Of a stretch of DNA of 64,000 nt, positions 22,736 to 34,949 are shown one piece after another (positions within the stretch are counted from its first letter, which is position 1; every line of letters starts with the position of its first letter). The translations under genes were made by a program, and so were the position numbers. The notes under the pieces were generated by a model, which had not been told where the DNA came from, searched no databases, and saw only the letters and a program-made list of their open reading frames with translations. This stretch comes from Whalleya microplaca (Eukaryota; Ascomycota; Sordariomycetes; Xylariales; Xylariaceae): the NCBI GenBank assembly GCA_022497155.1, contig MU385717.1, positions 558,001 to 622,000 on the forward strand. Reading direction: 5' to 3'.

Positions 22736-24614
22736 AACACTGCTGTTACCGCAGTTTTCCCCAGGCTGGCCTCACAACCTGGAATGAATACGCATTTCCG
22801 CAGTGGTAGTAGATAAACGGGAATTGCGGTCACTCCTTATATGATGAGCTAGGGGTATAGTCACTGTCTACGGGCAGTCGAGAGCTATCTGATCGTTTAA
22901 ATACGATTGATTTGACTCTGTCTTGGGTTGCAAATGCAGCACCCCAGGTACAACGTTTGAAATGCGCGGTGTCCGGCGTTTAGCGGTTAATGTTCAATGC
23001 AATTAATGTGTTTCGAAGCAAAAATTACAGTCCAACAATACGATTATATCATCATCGGCGGACCGAGACTTGGGGGTATGGAATGAGCATTATTACATGG
23101 AAGCAATCAGGGCACACACACATGAGGATAATATCCTCCTTGGAACGGTTCATACAGGGCGTTATCTGCACATCTAGTGATCGGATTTAGGGTTGTGAGG
23201 ACGGTTCAGTATGCGGCACGGCAAAGGGTAGAGGGAGAAAAAGCAAGTTTGAAATGTTATGAAGGGCGTCTGAGAGGCGGACTATGCTCAGAAGCATTGC
23301 CTATTGAGATCAAGCCGGCTCTGCCGGTTTAGGTGCGACTGGATTGGCCAGAGTACCGTTGAATTCATCAGGCAGGCACCTGCGTGCATCTATGTTCGAC
23401 AGTCCCAATTACCAGGACATTTAAGGCAAAGCGGCTATAACGGCTACGGAGGCTCCCTATCTTGGGGTTCCTCGCCTTATCAGTGCACCTCCATTGCATA
23501 CATAGTCTTGCCCCGAGTATATACTTGTGTAACATCACATCAAATAGCTATAGCCGCAGCACAATACAATGAACGCCTTACGAATACAGATGCATGAAAG
23601 GCCTTATTTGATGCAACATGCAATAGTAAACATTTTGGTGACTGGACAGGGGGTCCAGTAGAGTCTATGTTTCAAAGAGGAAACGCATCTAGCTTGACAA
23701 GAAACACGGATCCATGTTTAAATTTCTCCCAGTGAAGATCCCATCATCATCTCTTCATTTCTATCCTCGGGTATGGCAGGATGGGTAATGTACGAAGCAT
23801 GCTGCAGAGCAGTTCCATGTTGGCTGGCCATACATAATTCGCACCTTACCTAATAATTAGGGTAGTATAGACGTCACAGTGCAAATAAAACGGAACCGAC
23901 TTTCGCCCACATGGGCGAAGACAAAACGAGCAATGATGCGGAATTACCTAATCGGATAGACAGGAGACAAAGTCGCCACCGTGTGGAATTTTTTTTTCTT
24001 TTCATACAGGAATAAGCAGATCAGGTCCCGGAGGGCAGCGCACAGTTGCGGACGTGCCCACTCAGATCCTGTACATATATCGCTATCTGTACTTACGTGT
24101 ACTTCGTCAGGGCTCCAGACAAACAAACCACCCTGGGCTGGACTGGCGGCTGGCCGGCCGAGAACCGCCGGAAAAAGCGGCACGGGCTCAACGGTTCAAT
24201 CTGATTTAGGTATCGTACTGACTGGATAGAGTGCACTGAGGACTGACTAACCTAGAACAACTCTTTATAGAGCCGACCCCGCTTTTGAAGGCATCTATGA
24301 ATTGTCAGGGAAGACGTTGTCAGTGCAATCGAGGAAGTGCTTGGGCTATGTGTATCGAGTCATATACACGTAGCCTGACGTAGTAAGTACACAAGGGACC
24401 ACCTGGCCGGTAACTTAGACAGTGATCGGAGGGCCATGATGCCATAAGCAGTTGGAGATGTCTACCTAGCACATTCATACAATACAAAGTACAAACGATA
24501 CAGGTACAGATTTACATACTAGAGTGAATAAGTTACATACAGTCCTCACCGCCTCATGTGAAACAAACCACACCAAACCTCATCGTAGATCTTATCGCGC
24601 GAAGGCCTCCCTAC
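22736..24614. other. Intergenic, convergent 3' ends of REG1-like gene and Cyt-4
   Basis: 1.9 kb without a supported gene. Small frames (for example 22990-23190, 23304-23597, 23944-24229 on both strands) lack domains, introns and codon signal. No repeat or RNA gene recognised. Confidence 0.55.
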
Positions 24615-27600
24615 CTAAATAGTCTCGGCTTGTATAGACGCACCCTCCTTATCGGCCAGGGCGACAGGCGGCCTGCCGCTCTCAGCCTTCTCGAGCATCC
24701 CCACCGCCTCTACGAGGATCTGCTTCGAGTGCACGTTGACGTCCTTCAGCTTGACCTCGAAGACGTCGCCGTAGCACACGTCCGCCATCTTCGCGAGGTC
24801 GTTGAGCGCGTCGGCCCGCAGGAGCGCCGGCTGCTCGAACCAGTTCAGGCGGCCCAGGATATGCTGTCGCCCCGCGACGTGGACCACGGTGAACCTGAAC
24901 GTCTCGGGGAGCTCGGCTTCGCCGAACCGCCAGGCGCGCACCAGTGCCTGCAGGATCCATTGCTCGTTGCCGTCTTGGTTGCTCAGCGAGCTGGCCTGCT
25001 TCTCGCGGAGGCGGAGCATGGGCAGCATGCGATCCAGACGCTCCCTGGTGAAGGGCAAGAACGAATCATAGGTGTTGCCGACGAGGCTGCTGCCACGGCG
25101 CTCCTCCTCAAGAAGGGCGGCTTCGATCTGCCAGTGGACGATCAAGTCTGAGTACCGACGCAGTGGCGACGTCGCTTTCGTGTACATGTCGACGCCGAGA
25201 GTAAAGTGCGGTCCGGCTGTGGTAGAAACCGCATCATTGCCTAGGAGTGCCCGTAGCTGACGCCAGTGGTGATCGGCCGGGCGAGTACCTTCGTTGAGAA
25301 GAGGGTAGAAGACATCACGAGTGTACTGCTGGACAAGAGCAGCATTTCGCATGGCGTACGGCTGCGTACGGTACGGAATCGGGATCCCGCGTTCATGGCA
25401 CCAACGAGCGGCGACCTCGCCTGCTAGCTGCATGATATGCGAGACAAGGTCGGTGCCAGAGCTTTGTTGGTATGTAACACGAATCGAAGGATCTCCATCG
25501 ATAGACGCAAAACTGTCGGTATTACCATGTGAAACCCGGTCGAAGAAGGCCTCCACTGAGGGACGGGGTAGGTAGAATGGCGTAGCTCCTTTGCTGAGTC
25601 GTTTAGCTTGGATGGCTGTCCCTAGTTCTCTAAGTAGCGCTAATTCGTTCTTCTGATCTTTAGTCAGGTCCCCAGGTCGAGTCATAACTCTCTCTGGTGG
25701 TTGAGCTCGGGGAATAGGGCCGAGACTTATCTCCCCTCCTACTTCAATTGGTTCTTGTCGGTGTTCTTCTATTGCCGAAGCAACATCCTCACCAGTCATA
25801 TACACGACCTTTTCTAAGGTACCTGGTGTAATCTTTTGATCCAGCACATTGCCATCTTTGTCTACTAATGCGCTGAAGGTCAAAGTCGGCCGGTTCGGCG
25901 CCAGAGAGAATCGTTCCTGACTAAGTTTGTCGGGTAGCATACGCTCAAAGTGGCCAGGGAGGTAAATGGTTTGTGGGATAAGTTCGGCGTACTGAGCAAC
26001 CGGAGTGCCAGCCATGATGGAAGAAGCCGGGTCTGCTACATGGACATGAACCCAATATTGGCTAGGGTTGGAAGTTCTTTCGACTGACACCCCATCGTCG
26101 ATATCCGTGGTAGACTCAGCGTCGATACAATACACAGTGAGATCTTTCAATATTTTTCTCGTGGATTTAAAGGCATCTCCTTTTAGATGCTCATCAAATG
26201 TGCCGGGAAAGGACCAGGGCCGAACGTAGCCTCCTCCTCGTTGAATCTCCACATCCGGAAAGCGTACTTTATATCGGGCCGGTATTTCCCACGGCGGTAT
26301 CCATCCGACTTCTTGTAAAAATGTCCATCCTGCTGACGGTGTGAGAGCTTCGGCGTCTTGATATCTATCGAGAGCTCGCAGAATAGTAGAACCCAAACAT
26401 TGAAGGCGTGAGTAATTCGGGAATTTCTGGTAGCAAGCCCATAGTTCCATGAATTGTAGAAGTTCTAGATCTGTAGGAGACCACTGTTGTTCTGTTGGAG
26501 TTATAGCCGTCGTACTTGAAGCCGATGGTCCGATAATGCCATTATTTGTCCACTTTCGGTTCTTCCGACTCTGATCGATCATGCTGCGTGCGGTTGTGAT
26601 GAAGCCATGGATTGGGGATGCCTCAACTGTGTGGCCAGAAAGCCGTCTTGTCTCGTTTTCCAGATATTTGCGCACCATATTCTCTACATTTTGAACAACA
26701 CGTACCTCAGAGAGCGGGCTGATCTCGAAGAGATACGAGCTTCTGTGACCAGCCTGTCTGAGTGGCCTGAAGAACGCCTCATCTTGCATCAGAGCTCTGT
26801 GTACTGCATACAATGCGATGGGCCTGAAATTCCCGTGGTTTTGGTAGGATTCTGGAAGTAAAAGAGTGGCGATTTCATGAAGGGTAAGATATCGATGCTT
26901 TACCGGGTCGCCGATGAAAGCGCTGGCTGCATCTAAGGTGCCGGCATTTGCCTGATACACAGCCTCAGAATCATGAGAAAATTGCAGCATTTTGCGCAGA
27001 AGTGAAGCTCCCGCAGACCTTGAAGGACTATGCCCGAGGTCTCTTAATGTATTTATCAACTCCGTGGGAGTATCGTTGGATGGCAACTCTGCGATGACAG
27101 CTTCAAGTTCAGCTGGTTCAGCAAATTCTTTGACAACAAACAGTGTCTTGATACCTAATCCAGTGAACCATTTGCCGCTGCTTGTGTAAAAGTGTTCATA
27201 TCCATTGATACGACCCAAGCAAATTGCCATCATTGGTCTTCTTGAGCCCTCAGAACTATAGGAGCGTTAGTTCGGTCAAAGCAAATAGAGACAAAGATAA
27301 ACATACCTCATTTCAACCATGTCCCCTAGCTTCAGTACGGCATCATCGGAACGTAGATCCTCAAGTTCGTCGCCACTAAATAGTGGCGAGGAGACATCGA
27401 ATTGAGCCATTGACACATTTTGCGGTCTAGTGAAGCTGTTGGACAACTCGCCTACGTAGGCGATATCAGTTAAGATGGATTTCGCTGCATCGCGGTGCTC
27501 CTCATCCCATTTCCGCAAGCGTTCTCGTATAGGGAGACGCTTTTCCTTTTGGCCCTCCTCTGCACGTAATGGCTCATCCGAAGCATCGCGATCCGAGGCG

Positions 27601-27831
27601 GGATGCTGCACCGTGGCTAGACTCTATGGCAATTAATCAGAATGATTGCTCAAGGCAGTTTCACCAGCCGTAACATACTCTTCTCCATATGGGAATACTG
27701 CTGGCCACCTGCACATTCGGGGTGGCATTCTGCAGACTCGTCACATTTGACCTTGCGAAAGTTGCATCTGGTCTAACAGTTCGGAAGGCGCATCTCCAAC
27801 ATACATAAGACCTGCTTGAAGTCTTTAACAT
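24615..27831 (-). CDS. cyt-4: Mitochondrial RNB-family exoribonuclease (Cyt-4/DSS1 type)
   Basis: Three exons (27831-27679, 27623-27307, 27255-24615) give 1036 residues. Phases 0 and 2 match; introns are 55 and 51 bp. Exon 1 starts MLKTSSRSYVCWRCAFRTVR, an Arg/Ser-rich, acid-free presequence typical of mitochondrial import. The catalytic RNB domain starts near residue 530 with YCIDAESTTDIDDGVSVE (535-544 contains the metal-binding aspartates). It continues through HVADPASS, RFSLAPNRPTLTFSALVD and TSPLRRYSDLIVHWQ. The N-terminal half matches the long extension of Cyt-4/DSS1. In Neurospora, Cyt-4 acts in mitochondrial RNA turnover, 5' and 3' processing and group I intron metabolism; yeast Dss1 is the nuclease of the mitochondrial degradosome. 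The last 400 bp (24660-25040) are much richer in GC than the rest. Confidence 0.92.
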
Positions 27832-28525
27832 GTTTTCGATGTGGCAGATTCAGTAGACCTAGGTAGGTTCTCTATAGGACTTGATCACTGTAGTCGTACT
27901 GATGCAAACACAAAATTTCGTAGATGCATGTAAATGTAATAGTGGGTCACACAGGTTAGCCACCGCTAGTAAGTAATAATTGCAGAGATTCGGAAAACAG
28001 CTGGCGGGCAGATGGCATGGGATGGTGTCGGCTTGCCTACCGAGAATATGCCGTCACGCCGGGTCGGTCCGGCCATCATGGACGTAATAAACCGGATAAG
28101 CACTTCCGGCCTTTCAACAACTAAGGCAAAATAATGTTCAGGCTCTGGTGTTTATTCTTCTATGAACGAATCTCGTAGCGAATTTCTTTGTTGTTAGGTT
28201 TGCCACTGTAAAATCCTTTCTATTATCCCACAAGGACACACTTCTCTGCTTTCAACTACTATTGCCAACTGGCACTGTAATGTAAGAAAGGCATGCGAGT
28301 ATTCTAGTAAGCCAGTGCGTAGCATGTGAATCCTCAACGAGATCTGCCCTTCTAGGCTCGATAATGAAAAAAGTGGTATCTCACTCAAAGACTCAGGGCT
28401 ATTCTTTGTACTGCGAATAGTTCTTCTACCCGTCCTTCTGCCCGTCCCTTCGTTTCCATTTTTGACTCGCCAACCTTGTCTTCTCTCGTCTAAACTTCCT
28501 AGGTCTACCAAATTCACACAGAGAT
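27832..28525. other. Divergent promoter region, Cyt-4 (-) and GPI protein (+)
   Basis: No gene seen. The minus-strand frames at 28194-28905 partly overlap the GPI-protein gene and are shadows. The 100 bp before 28526 are CT-rich, as expected for a fungal 5' UTR. Confidence 0.55.
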
Positions 28526-29203
28526 ATGGCGATTAAGCAACTTACTCTCTTGACCCTGGTCGCTGGCGCTTTCGCGCAGATGGACAACATGGGAATGCCG
28601 GACAGTGGCCCTGCTTCTACCACCGAGGTCGCTTCAACCTCATCAGCTACCACAGATACGGACACTGCCATGGCCACCTCGATGACTACCTCGGTGCCTG
28701 ACGAAATGACTAGTTCCGTGTCCGCCGCAACGACTACCTCGACCATGTCAGGAGATGATATGAGCGACACCACCTCGGCATTAGTGGAGTCTTCGGGGTC
28801 CAGCGACGCCATGACTGACATTTCGTCCATGACTACAGTCACCACCAACTCCGGTATGCCAGTGGGAACTGGCGGTGGTAAGTAAATCAAGTTATCTTGG
28901 TCCATTCGCTTCCCCTCTCACCGCAAAAGCCTGCTTCTAAGCTCATCCGAGAGCCTCTGTTGCGAAATCACAATCAAATCATCCTACAAAATGCCATTCT
29001 TCATCTGGCAATCACTAACACAGTATTCATAGTCATGCCAAATGCCACTGGTTATGGGCAGGTGCCCGTCCCAGGCAGTGGAGTTGTGAACGGTATTTCG
29101 GTAAGCTTGGCATTGTGATGCTCTCAAAGCATGAGGCTGACATATTCAATAGATCGGCCTATTCGCCGTCTCGGCTGCGCTCGCTGCTTGGATCCAGCTT
29201 TGA
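28526..29203 (+). CDS. Small Ser/Thr/Met-rich GPI-anchored cell-surface protein
   Basis: Three exons (28526-28877, 29033-29100, 29153-29203) join in phases 1 and 0 to give 156 residues. A signal peptide, MAIKQLTLLTLVAGAFAQ, is followed by DNMGMPDSG and a long stretch of Ser, Thr and Met that would be O-glycosylated. After a Gly-rich GTGGG comes VMPNATGYGQVPVPGSGVVNG and the last exon IGLFAVSAALAAWIQL, a hydrophobic C-terminus preceded by small residues. This is the layout of a GPI anchor signal. No catalytic domain exists. The protein is probably a cell-wall or membrane mannoprotein. The exon model is supported by phase and by the hydrophobic tail, which appears only after splicing. Confidence 0.82.
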
Positions 29204-31826
29204 AGCGGCAGTACTGAAACGTAACGGTTATTAGCTAAGGGCACAACCATATGATGGGCGAGGAAACTAATACACACTCTTAACGAGTTTTCACTTTGTC
29301 TCTGGGTCTCACAATGTCGTTCTTGAAGCACGCGGTTTGGGCTTTCTAGCTTTCGTTTGGAACAGACTGCATTACAATATAAGATTAGCTTTGAAGAAGC
29401 AATTGCCAAGTCCAACGTTGCCGTTTCACTTGACCCTTGAGGAGCTTTTTATGTGGCTCAAATTTATGAAATTGGCAAAGCCCTGTAGAATTCTCAATCT
29501 CCTGAGCTGTGTTATGACTTTCGACGGGATACTTATAGGTAGCCATAAAAGAAGATCAACGAGGGATTGACATGATCAACATTCCGACATACTCGAAATG
29601 CTGTATTATTGAAAGCTTGAATACTGGAGACTGGAGGATGTGCACGATCTTGACTGTTGATGAAAGATGATCCGAGGTGGTGGAGAAAAGAAGGCCATCT
29701 AGAACAACGATTCTGGTACCAATTCAACAAATACTATGGTTGCTTGGCCCAACAACAGGACAATACGAACAATACACTCGGCCTTCATCAAGGTTTTACT
29801 GTATGTCATTTAATGAGTCGTGGCTGCTGAAACCTCATCTTAGACAGAATCGGAGCTCAGTCGGCACATGTTTAGTTATTCAGGCGTTCTCTCAGGGGTT
29901 TTGATAATATGTAAGGAATACATCAATGGGGAGCTTGCTGCTATATATCCTAAAGAATATATTACTATAAACGGCTGCTTTCTGCATTGATGCATCTCAT
30001 CTTTCATCTCATCAATTGGAAGGCTGTCCTTGTCGGTCAAGGTCCTGCAAGTAGGTGAATCTTCGAGTATTTCCTAGCGGCAATGCCGCTGCAGGTACAG
30101 AACGCCTTACGATATAGGTGCTCCACATATAATGCAGGTACACACACATATATGGTTAGGGCATATGCACGCGCTAGATAGAAACGGTCCACCTATCATG
30201 CCAGTCTGGGCAAAGATCGTCCATAACGGTAATCATCCAAGGCTCACTAGCTTAGCAGGCTTAGCTAGTATCTACTAGTAACGAAGAGTAGCACTCGAAT
30301 TGCTGAAAGGAGCCTGACGGCTTGACTTACTATCAGTAGATCCCCCGATCAGATGCAGACAATATAGTCGATGTCGCTGCTAGTGACGACCGTGATCTAA
30401 ATAGGTAGTACGGAGTATTTGTCTATTCATTATGTCGCAAAGCCAATCAATAGATGGCTATCATGTGTTGAGTCTGTTGACTACCTACCTACTTATTCCG
30501 TACTTATCTATGCATTGTAGGTAATATGGAAATATCTATGTATAAATGTTTCTCTTGCCTAAACAGAACATTCTCTACCTTACTTACTATGCCTATGTAA
30601 ATAGAAGAGAGTTTCAACCTTCTTTCAGATAGCATAAGGTTACCACTTTTATGTTTCGAGGAACTTGAGTAAACCTTTAAGTGAGCTTCCCAGGTTCATA
30701 CATACATACCACAGTACAGTTACATACCTAGGGATGTAGTTGGGGCAACGTGCTTGCGCATGTCTGTTTATAGTACGCTTTGTATAGGTATACAGAAGCG
30801 CGGGTGCTCTCTGATGATGCCGTGGCGCCAGGGCGCACGAACGAAAACCGTTTAAGATTGTAATTTCGCTTAGTGATCGGGCAATTTCCCTGGAATCCCC
30901 TTCCAGCCCACTCATTTGAGTTGATTTGACAAAAAGGATGACCGTGAGCCCGGCACTAAAAAGAACGCACCACTCCAAGAAAAGCGCAACACCGAGATCT
31001 CTGATTGGCGCCCGGCCTCGACGTCCTCTGGCTGTCACCCCCCCCCCCCCCCCCCCCTTTTTCATCCTTTTGCGCTGCATTCTATGCAGCAATCTGTCTA
31101 ATAGACTAACAACCCACTCATCACTGCGCTATCCCCCAACCTAGTCAAGTAGCTATACTGAATACACGTACATCTCATTTATGACCCAAGATGAAATGTC
31201 ACCTGCGACCTGACAGCCTGATCCATTAGAACGTGAGACTCCATGCGCCCGGATGTACCCGGTACCGCTTGGTCCCTCCAAATCCCTATGAGGATGGCCG
31301 CAAGTTGCGCTGGTTGACACGTACTGGAGACCCTTGCAAACAACATTTCAAGCAAGCATCCTAGATAGGATCCATAGGAGCTACAGGACCCAGGTTATTT
31401 CCAAGAAGTCACTGAGATGCCTCGTATGAAGAGCAGGGGTGGCTCCAAGGATTCGGATGCGACATGGTCTTTCAGCGCCCATTTGCCCCGTTTCTCTTTA
31501 CCAAAAGGTAACTTGCTGCCGGAGAGCCCATGAAGCCTTGGTGCCATGATAAAACTACAGGGCCTGCCATTCCCATGATACCCTCCTTTCTCTCTCCTTC
31601 TCTTCTCTCCCTACGGAACGGCCTCTTTAATGTCGATGCCCTGACTTGAAAGTATCTCCCAGCTTTCGTCCTTCCTTTCCGCGTATCCCACCCACCGCTT
31701 CACTCATTCAGCGGGCACTCGTTTCCTCACGAAATCACGAAAAGTAATAAAGATCGAATTATTAAATTCGCGCCGTTAGCTACAGTCAATTGGAGTTCTG
31801 TTTCCACCTAGTCTCGTAGAGAAACC
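29204..31826. other. Intergenic, 2.6 kb, no gene seen
   Basis: No supported coding region. There is a run of 20 C at 31038-31057 and a TACGGAGTA word at 30409-30417. Sequence just before 31827 is the GH17 promoter, with CT-rich DNA at 31590-31700. The frames at 30649-31144 straddle the poly-C and are artefacts of it. Confidence 0.55.
31038..31057. repeat. Poly-C homopolymer, 20 bases
   Basis: An uninterrupted run of 20 C on the + strand followed by TTTTTC. Runs of this length are unusual and prone to sequencing error. Confidence 0.9.
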
Positions 31827-33543
31827 ATGAAGGCGACATATGCGGTAGCCGCTGCGGCGGCCCTTGCCGGTGTCAACGCTGGCAGTGTTCACCACAGACA
31901 TGCTCACGACAAGTTCCACGCCGTCGAGAAGAAGAACTATGACAACTCGACCTGTGGCTGCACCACCATCTACAGCACCTACTATGGTGAAGCCACTTGT
32001 ACGTAATCAGTCGGCCGTTGGACTTATAACCATGCTCTTCTCTAACTCTGAATCAGTGTCCTTCCCTCCTGTGCCTCCTAAGACGAGCAGCAGCGCCGCA
32101 CCGGTGACGACCTCATCAACTGTTGTTGTGGTCCCGACACCGATTGCTCAGACGATCTCGAGCACCGGCGTCTACACCTTCCCGGCAACCACTTTGACGC
32201 TGACCGAGTCTACCACTGTCCATGTTCCGTCATCCACCGCAGTCCCCAGTGGTACTCACGTGGTTGGTGGTGTCACCACGATTGTCAGCACTGCGACGAC
32301 CGTTACCTGCCCGTACGCCACCGTTTCGACCAGCGAGGGTGTCACCACTAGTCTTGTGCAAACTACCACTTACGTTTGCCCATCTGCCGGCACTTACACC
32401 ATTGCTCCAACGACGACAGCCGTCCCGTCGGACACCACTATTACCTTCCCGGTCGTCACCAGCTACCCCCCTGGTACCTACACCCAGCCCGAGGTCGTGA
32501 CCACCATCCATGAGACTAGCACTGTTGTGTACTGCCCATTCGACATTCCCACCCCTTCGAGCAGCTCCGTTCCGACGACTACCGCTGTTCCAGTGACCAC
32601 CTCTGTGCCGGCAACCAGCGCTCCCGTCGCTCCTTCTTCCTCCGTTGCGCCTTCGTCTAGTGCTTCCCCGACTTCCTCCCAGTCTACCCCCAAGCCCTCA
32701 GGCTCGCTCGGTGGAGACGCTGGAAAGCCATGGGCCATCTCCTACACTCCGTACCAGACTGACGTGAACGGAGGTTGCAAGAGCCAAAGTGAAGTCGACA
32801 GCGACGTTCAGAAGGTTGCCGCTTCGGGCGTTAAGGCTCTTCGTGTCTACTCGACTGACTGCAGCACCCTGGAGTTTGTCGGTGGCGCTGCCAAGAAGTA
32901 CGGCCTGCAATTGATCCTTGGTGTGTTCATTGACGCTCCTCACTGCAGTGCCAACAACCCGTCCGTGGCGGAACAGATCAGTGCCATCAAGGCCTGGGGC
33001 GCAGACAACTGGGGTCTGGTTGACCTTATCGCCGTCGGAAACGAGGCTGTGCTCAACGGTCACTGCGAGCCCTCGGAGCTTGCTAGTCTCATCAAGCACT
33101 GCAAGGAGGAATTCAGCGGCTTCACTGGACCCTTCTCCACTGCCGAGACCATCAACGTCTGGCAACGAAGCGACTTCGCTTCTGCCGTCTGCGGCGAGAT
33201 CGACTATGCCGCTCTCAACGCCCACGCTTTCTTCAACACCGAGACCGTTGCCTCCCAAGCTGGTGAGTTTGTCAAGAGCCAATTTGACATCGTCGAGAAC
33301 ATTTGCGAGAAGGCCACGGGTGACAAGGTGCCGTGTGTCATTGCCGAGACTGGCTGGCCTTCGGCAGGTCTCGCCGTTGGCAAGGCCATCCCCGGTTTGA
33401 GCGAGCAGAAGGAGGCAATCGAGTCTATCATCTCAGAAATTGGTGACAAGTCTGTCCTGTTCAGCTTGACTTCGGATAAGTGGAAGTCCGACCTGGTCGA
33501 GCAATCTTTCGGTTGCGCCAGCATCCTCGGTATCGATCTATAA
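31827..33543 (+). CDS. Secreted GH17 beta-1,3-glucanase / glucanosyltransferase (cell wall)
   Basis: Two exons (31827-31998 and 32057-33543; 58-bp phase-1 intron GTACGT...TCAG) encode 552 residues. The signal peptide is MKATYAVAAAAALAGVNA. Next come a His/Lys-rich segment, CGCTTIYSTYYGEAT, and a long Ser/Thr/Val/Pro linker with repeated TTTVTCPYATVST- and TTTYVCPSAGTYT-like units. The C-terminal GH17 domain begins at GGDAGKPWAISYTPYQ (about residue 275). Its conserved features are AVGNEAV with the acid/base Glu at about 387, CVIAETGWPS with the nucleophile Glu at about 488, and paired cysteines. The layout matches Scw4/Scw10 and Mp65/BtgC-type cell-wall proteins that cleave or remodel beta-1,3-glucan. 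There is no GPI signal, so it is probably retained by covalent or disulfide links. The first ATG with a signal peptide lies in exon 1, upstream of the long uninterrupted frame. Confidence 0.93.
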
Positions 33544-34949
33544 GCTTAGTCGTCAGATTTCTAGCCGCCTGAGCATTGACATTTATACGGCATACAATAC
33601 ATGAATGCACCTTTACTTTACATGCTTGAATATATACGCCCTGGTTGAGAAATTTATGGTTGGAATAACCTTTGGGCCGTTTGTCGGCCCAGTCCACAGA
33701 CTACGACGTCATGCATCGTTTTCCTTGTTTGGCGAGAATGTAGTGTTGTGAGGTATAGGGTCCGATACATAATGCTGTAATATATTAGTGTCTATTAGAT
33801 GCCGCTGTTTATCCCACAGCCATCCCCTATGCTATAGTCAATTGTTCCAGCAACTATTTACTGCTCGTAACTTGGAGAACTCGATGGAAACAGTCGTTCG
33901 CCTGCATTGCTTATTCGTTCGTTTCAAATAACCTATTGTCGAAGTCTTGTCATGGGTTTGAGGTTTTATATTCTCTTCATTAAATCTATATTCTGATGCT
34001 CTTTATTGCAACCCGAAGCTGTAAGCACATGTCGTAGTTAAGCACTTGGCCGCGCCCAAAATACTGTGAGCATTTGCAATCATACCTTCGCCAAGTCCAT
34101 ATTGATGAGTTGGTAGATAGTATGCTTGGATCTTGAATACTGTAGATTTATACCGTGATTCTTGCTCCCTGAAAGGTATAGGAAGATATTTTCTTCAATA
34201 TTCCGAGTTCACACGCTTCATTGTGTACAACACAGCGTATGATTTATTTTGATGTTATGCGACGCAAGTCTGGTAAAACAGCTTCCAGTGTTCTGGCGTG
34301 CCCCCTTAGCGTGAGGCATGACCTCCCTCGTCCTGGTTTAGCTGGGCGAATTTCGCATTCAGTCAGCTTTGGCGGCGTGGAATGTGAGCATCATACATGT
34401 AAACCACATTAGTCTTCATCCTTCTAATCCCAGTCTTGCCGACCCAACACTCCGTTAACTCCAGCCCGTTTATGCCCAAGGATAGTCATATGATGTATCA
34501 AGCATTTCCTAACTACTTTATACTACTAGTTACTATGTAAAGGACCACAGGGCCCAAGGCAATCTGTCATAGACGGGAGTTATCGCCATCTTCAATATCA
34601 TTCTCTTTCGCTCGCTCAATGAAACCCGCGACATGATGTGAGTACTACTGGAGAGTATCTTGCTCTTCATAGCTCCATTCATAGTGCTTCGCTGAATCCT
34701 TGACTGGGTTATGGAGATAGCGACGCTCGGTAATTAGACCTAATCTGTGAGGATCTTGTCGGAGGTATGTGCGGCACAGTAACACAGTAACCGCGTTAGT
34801 GGCGTATGGAAGGAAGTGCTAGGTGAATCGTGTAAGCAAGTCGGTGACTATATGGTGTATAAAAGAGACTCATTACCCAGGATCCGTACTTGGCCGACTG
34901 CATCAGCTAGCTCTCGTACTTCATCTTCAAAGTTGAAGCGATAACAGCG
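33544..34949. other. Intergenic, 1.4 kb, with lipase promoter at its right end
   Basis: No gene seen. AT-rich 3' UTR-like DNA at 33700-34200. A TATA box for the lipase gene is listed separately. Confidence 0.55.
34858..34865 (+). promoter_or_regulatory. TATA box of the secretory lipase gene
   Basis: TATAAAAG lies 85 bp upstream of the ATG at 34950, the usual position for a strongly regulated fungal promoter. It suggests inducible expression of this secreted enzyme, which is inference. Confidence 0.6.

Noticed and set aside
28426..28905. 159-codon minus-strand frame over the GPI-protein gene
   Set aside because: Val/Glu-rich mirror of a Ser/Thr repeat. The + strand has signal peptide, two phase-matched introns and a GPI tail.
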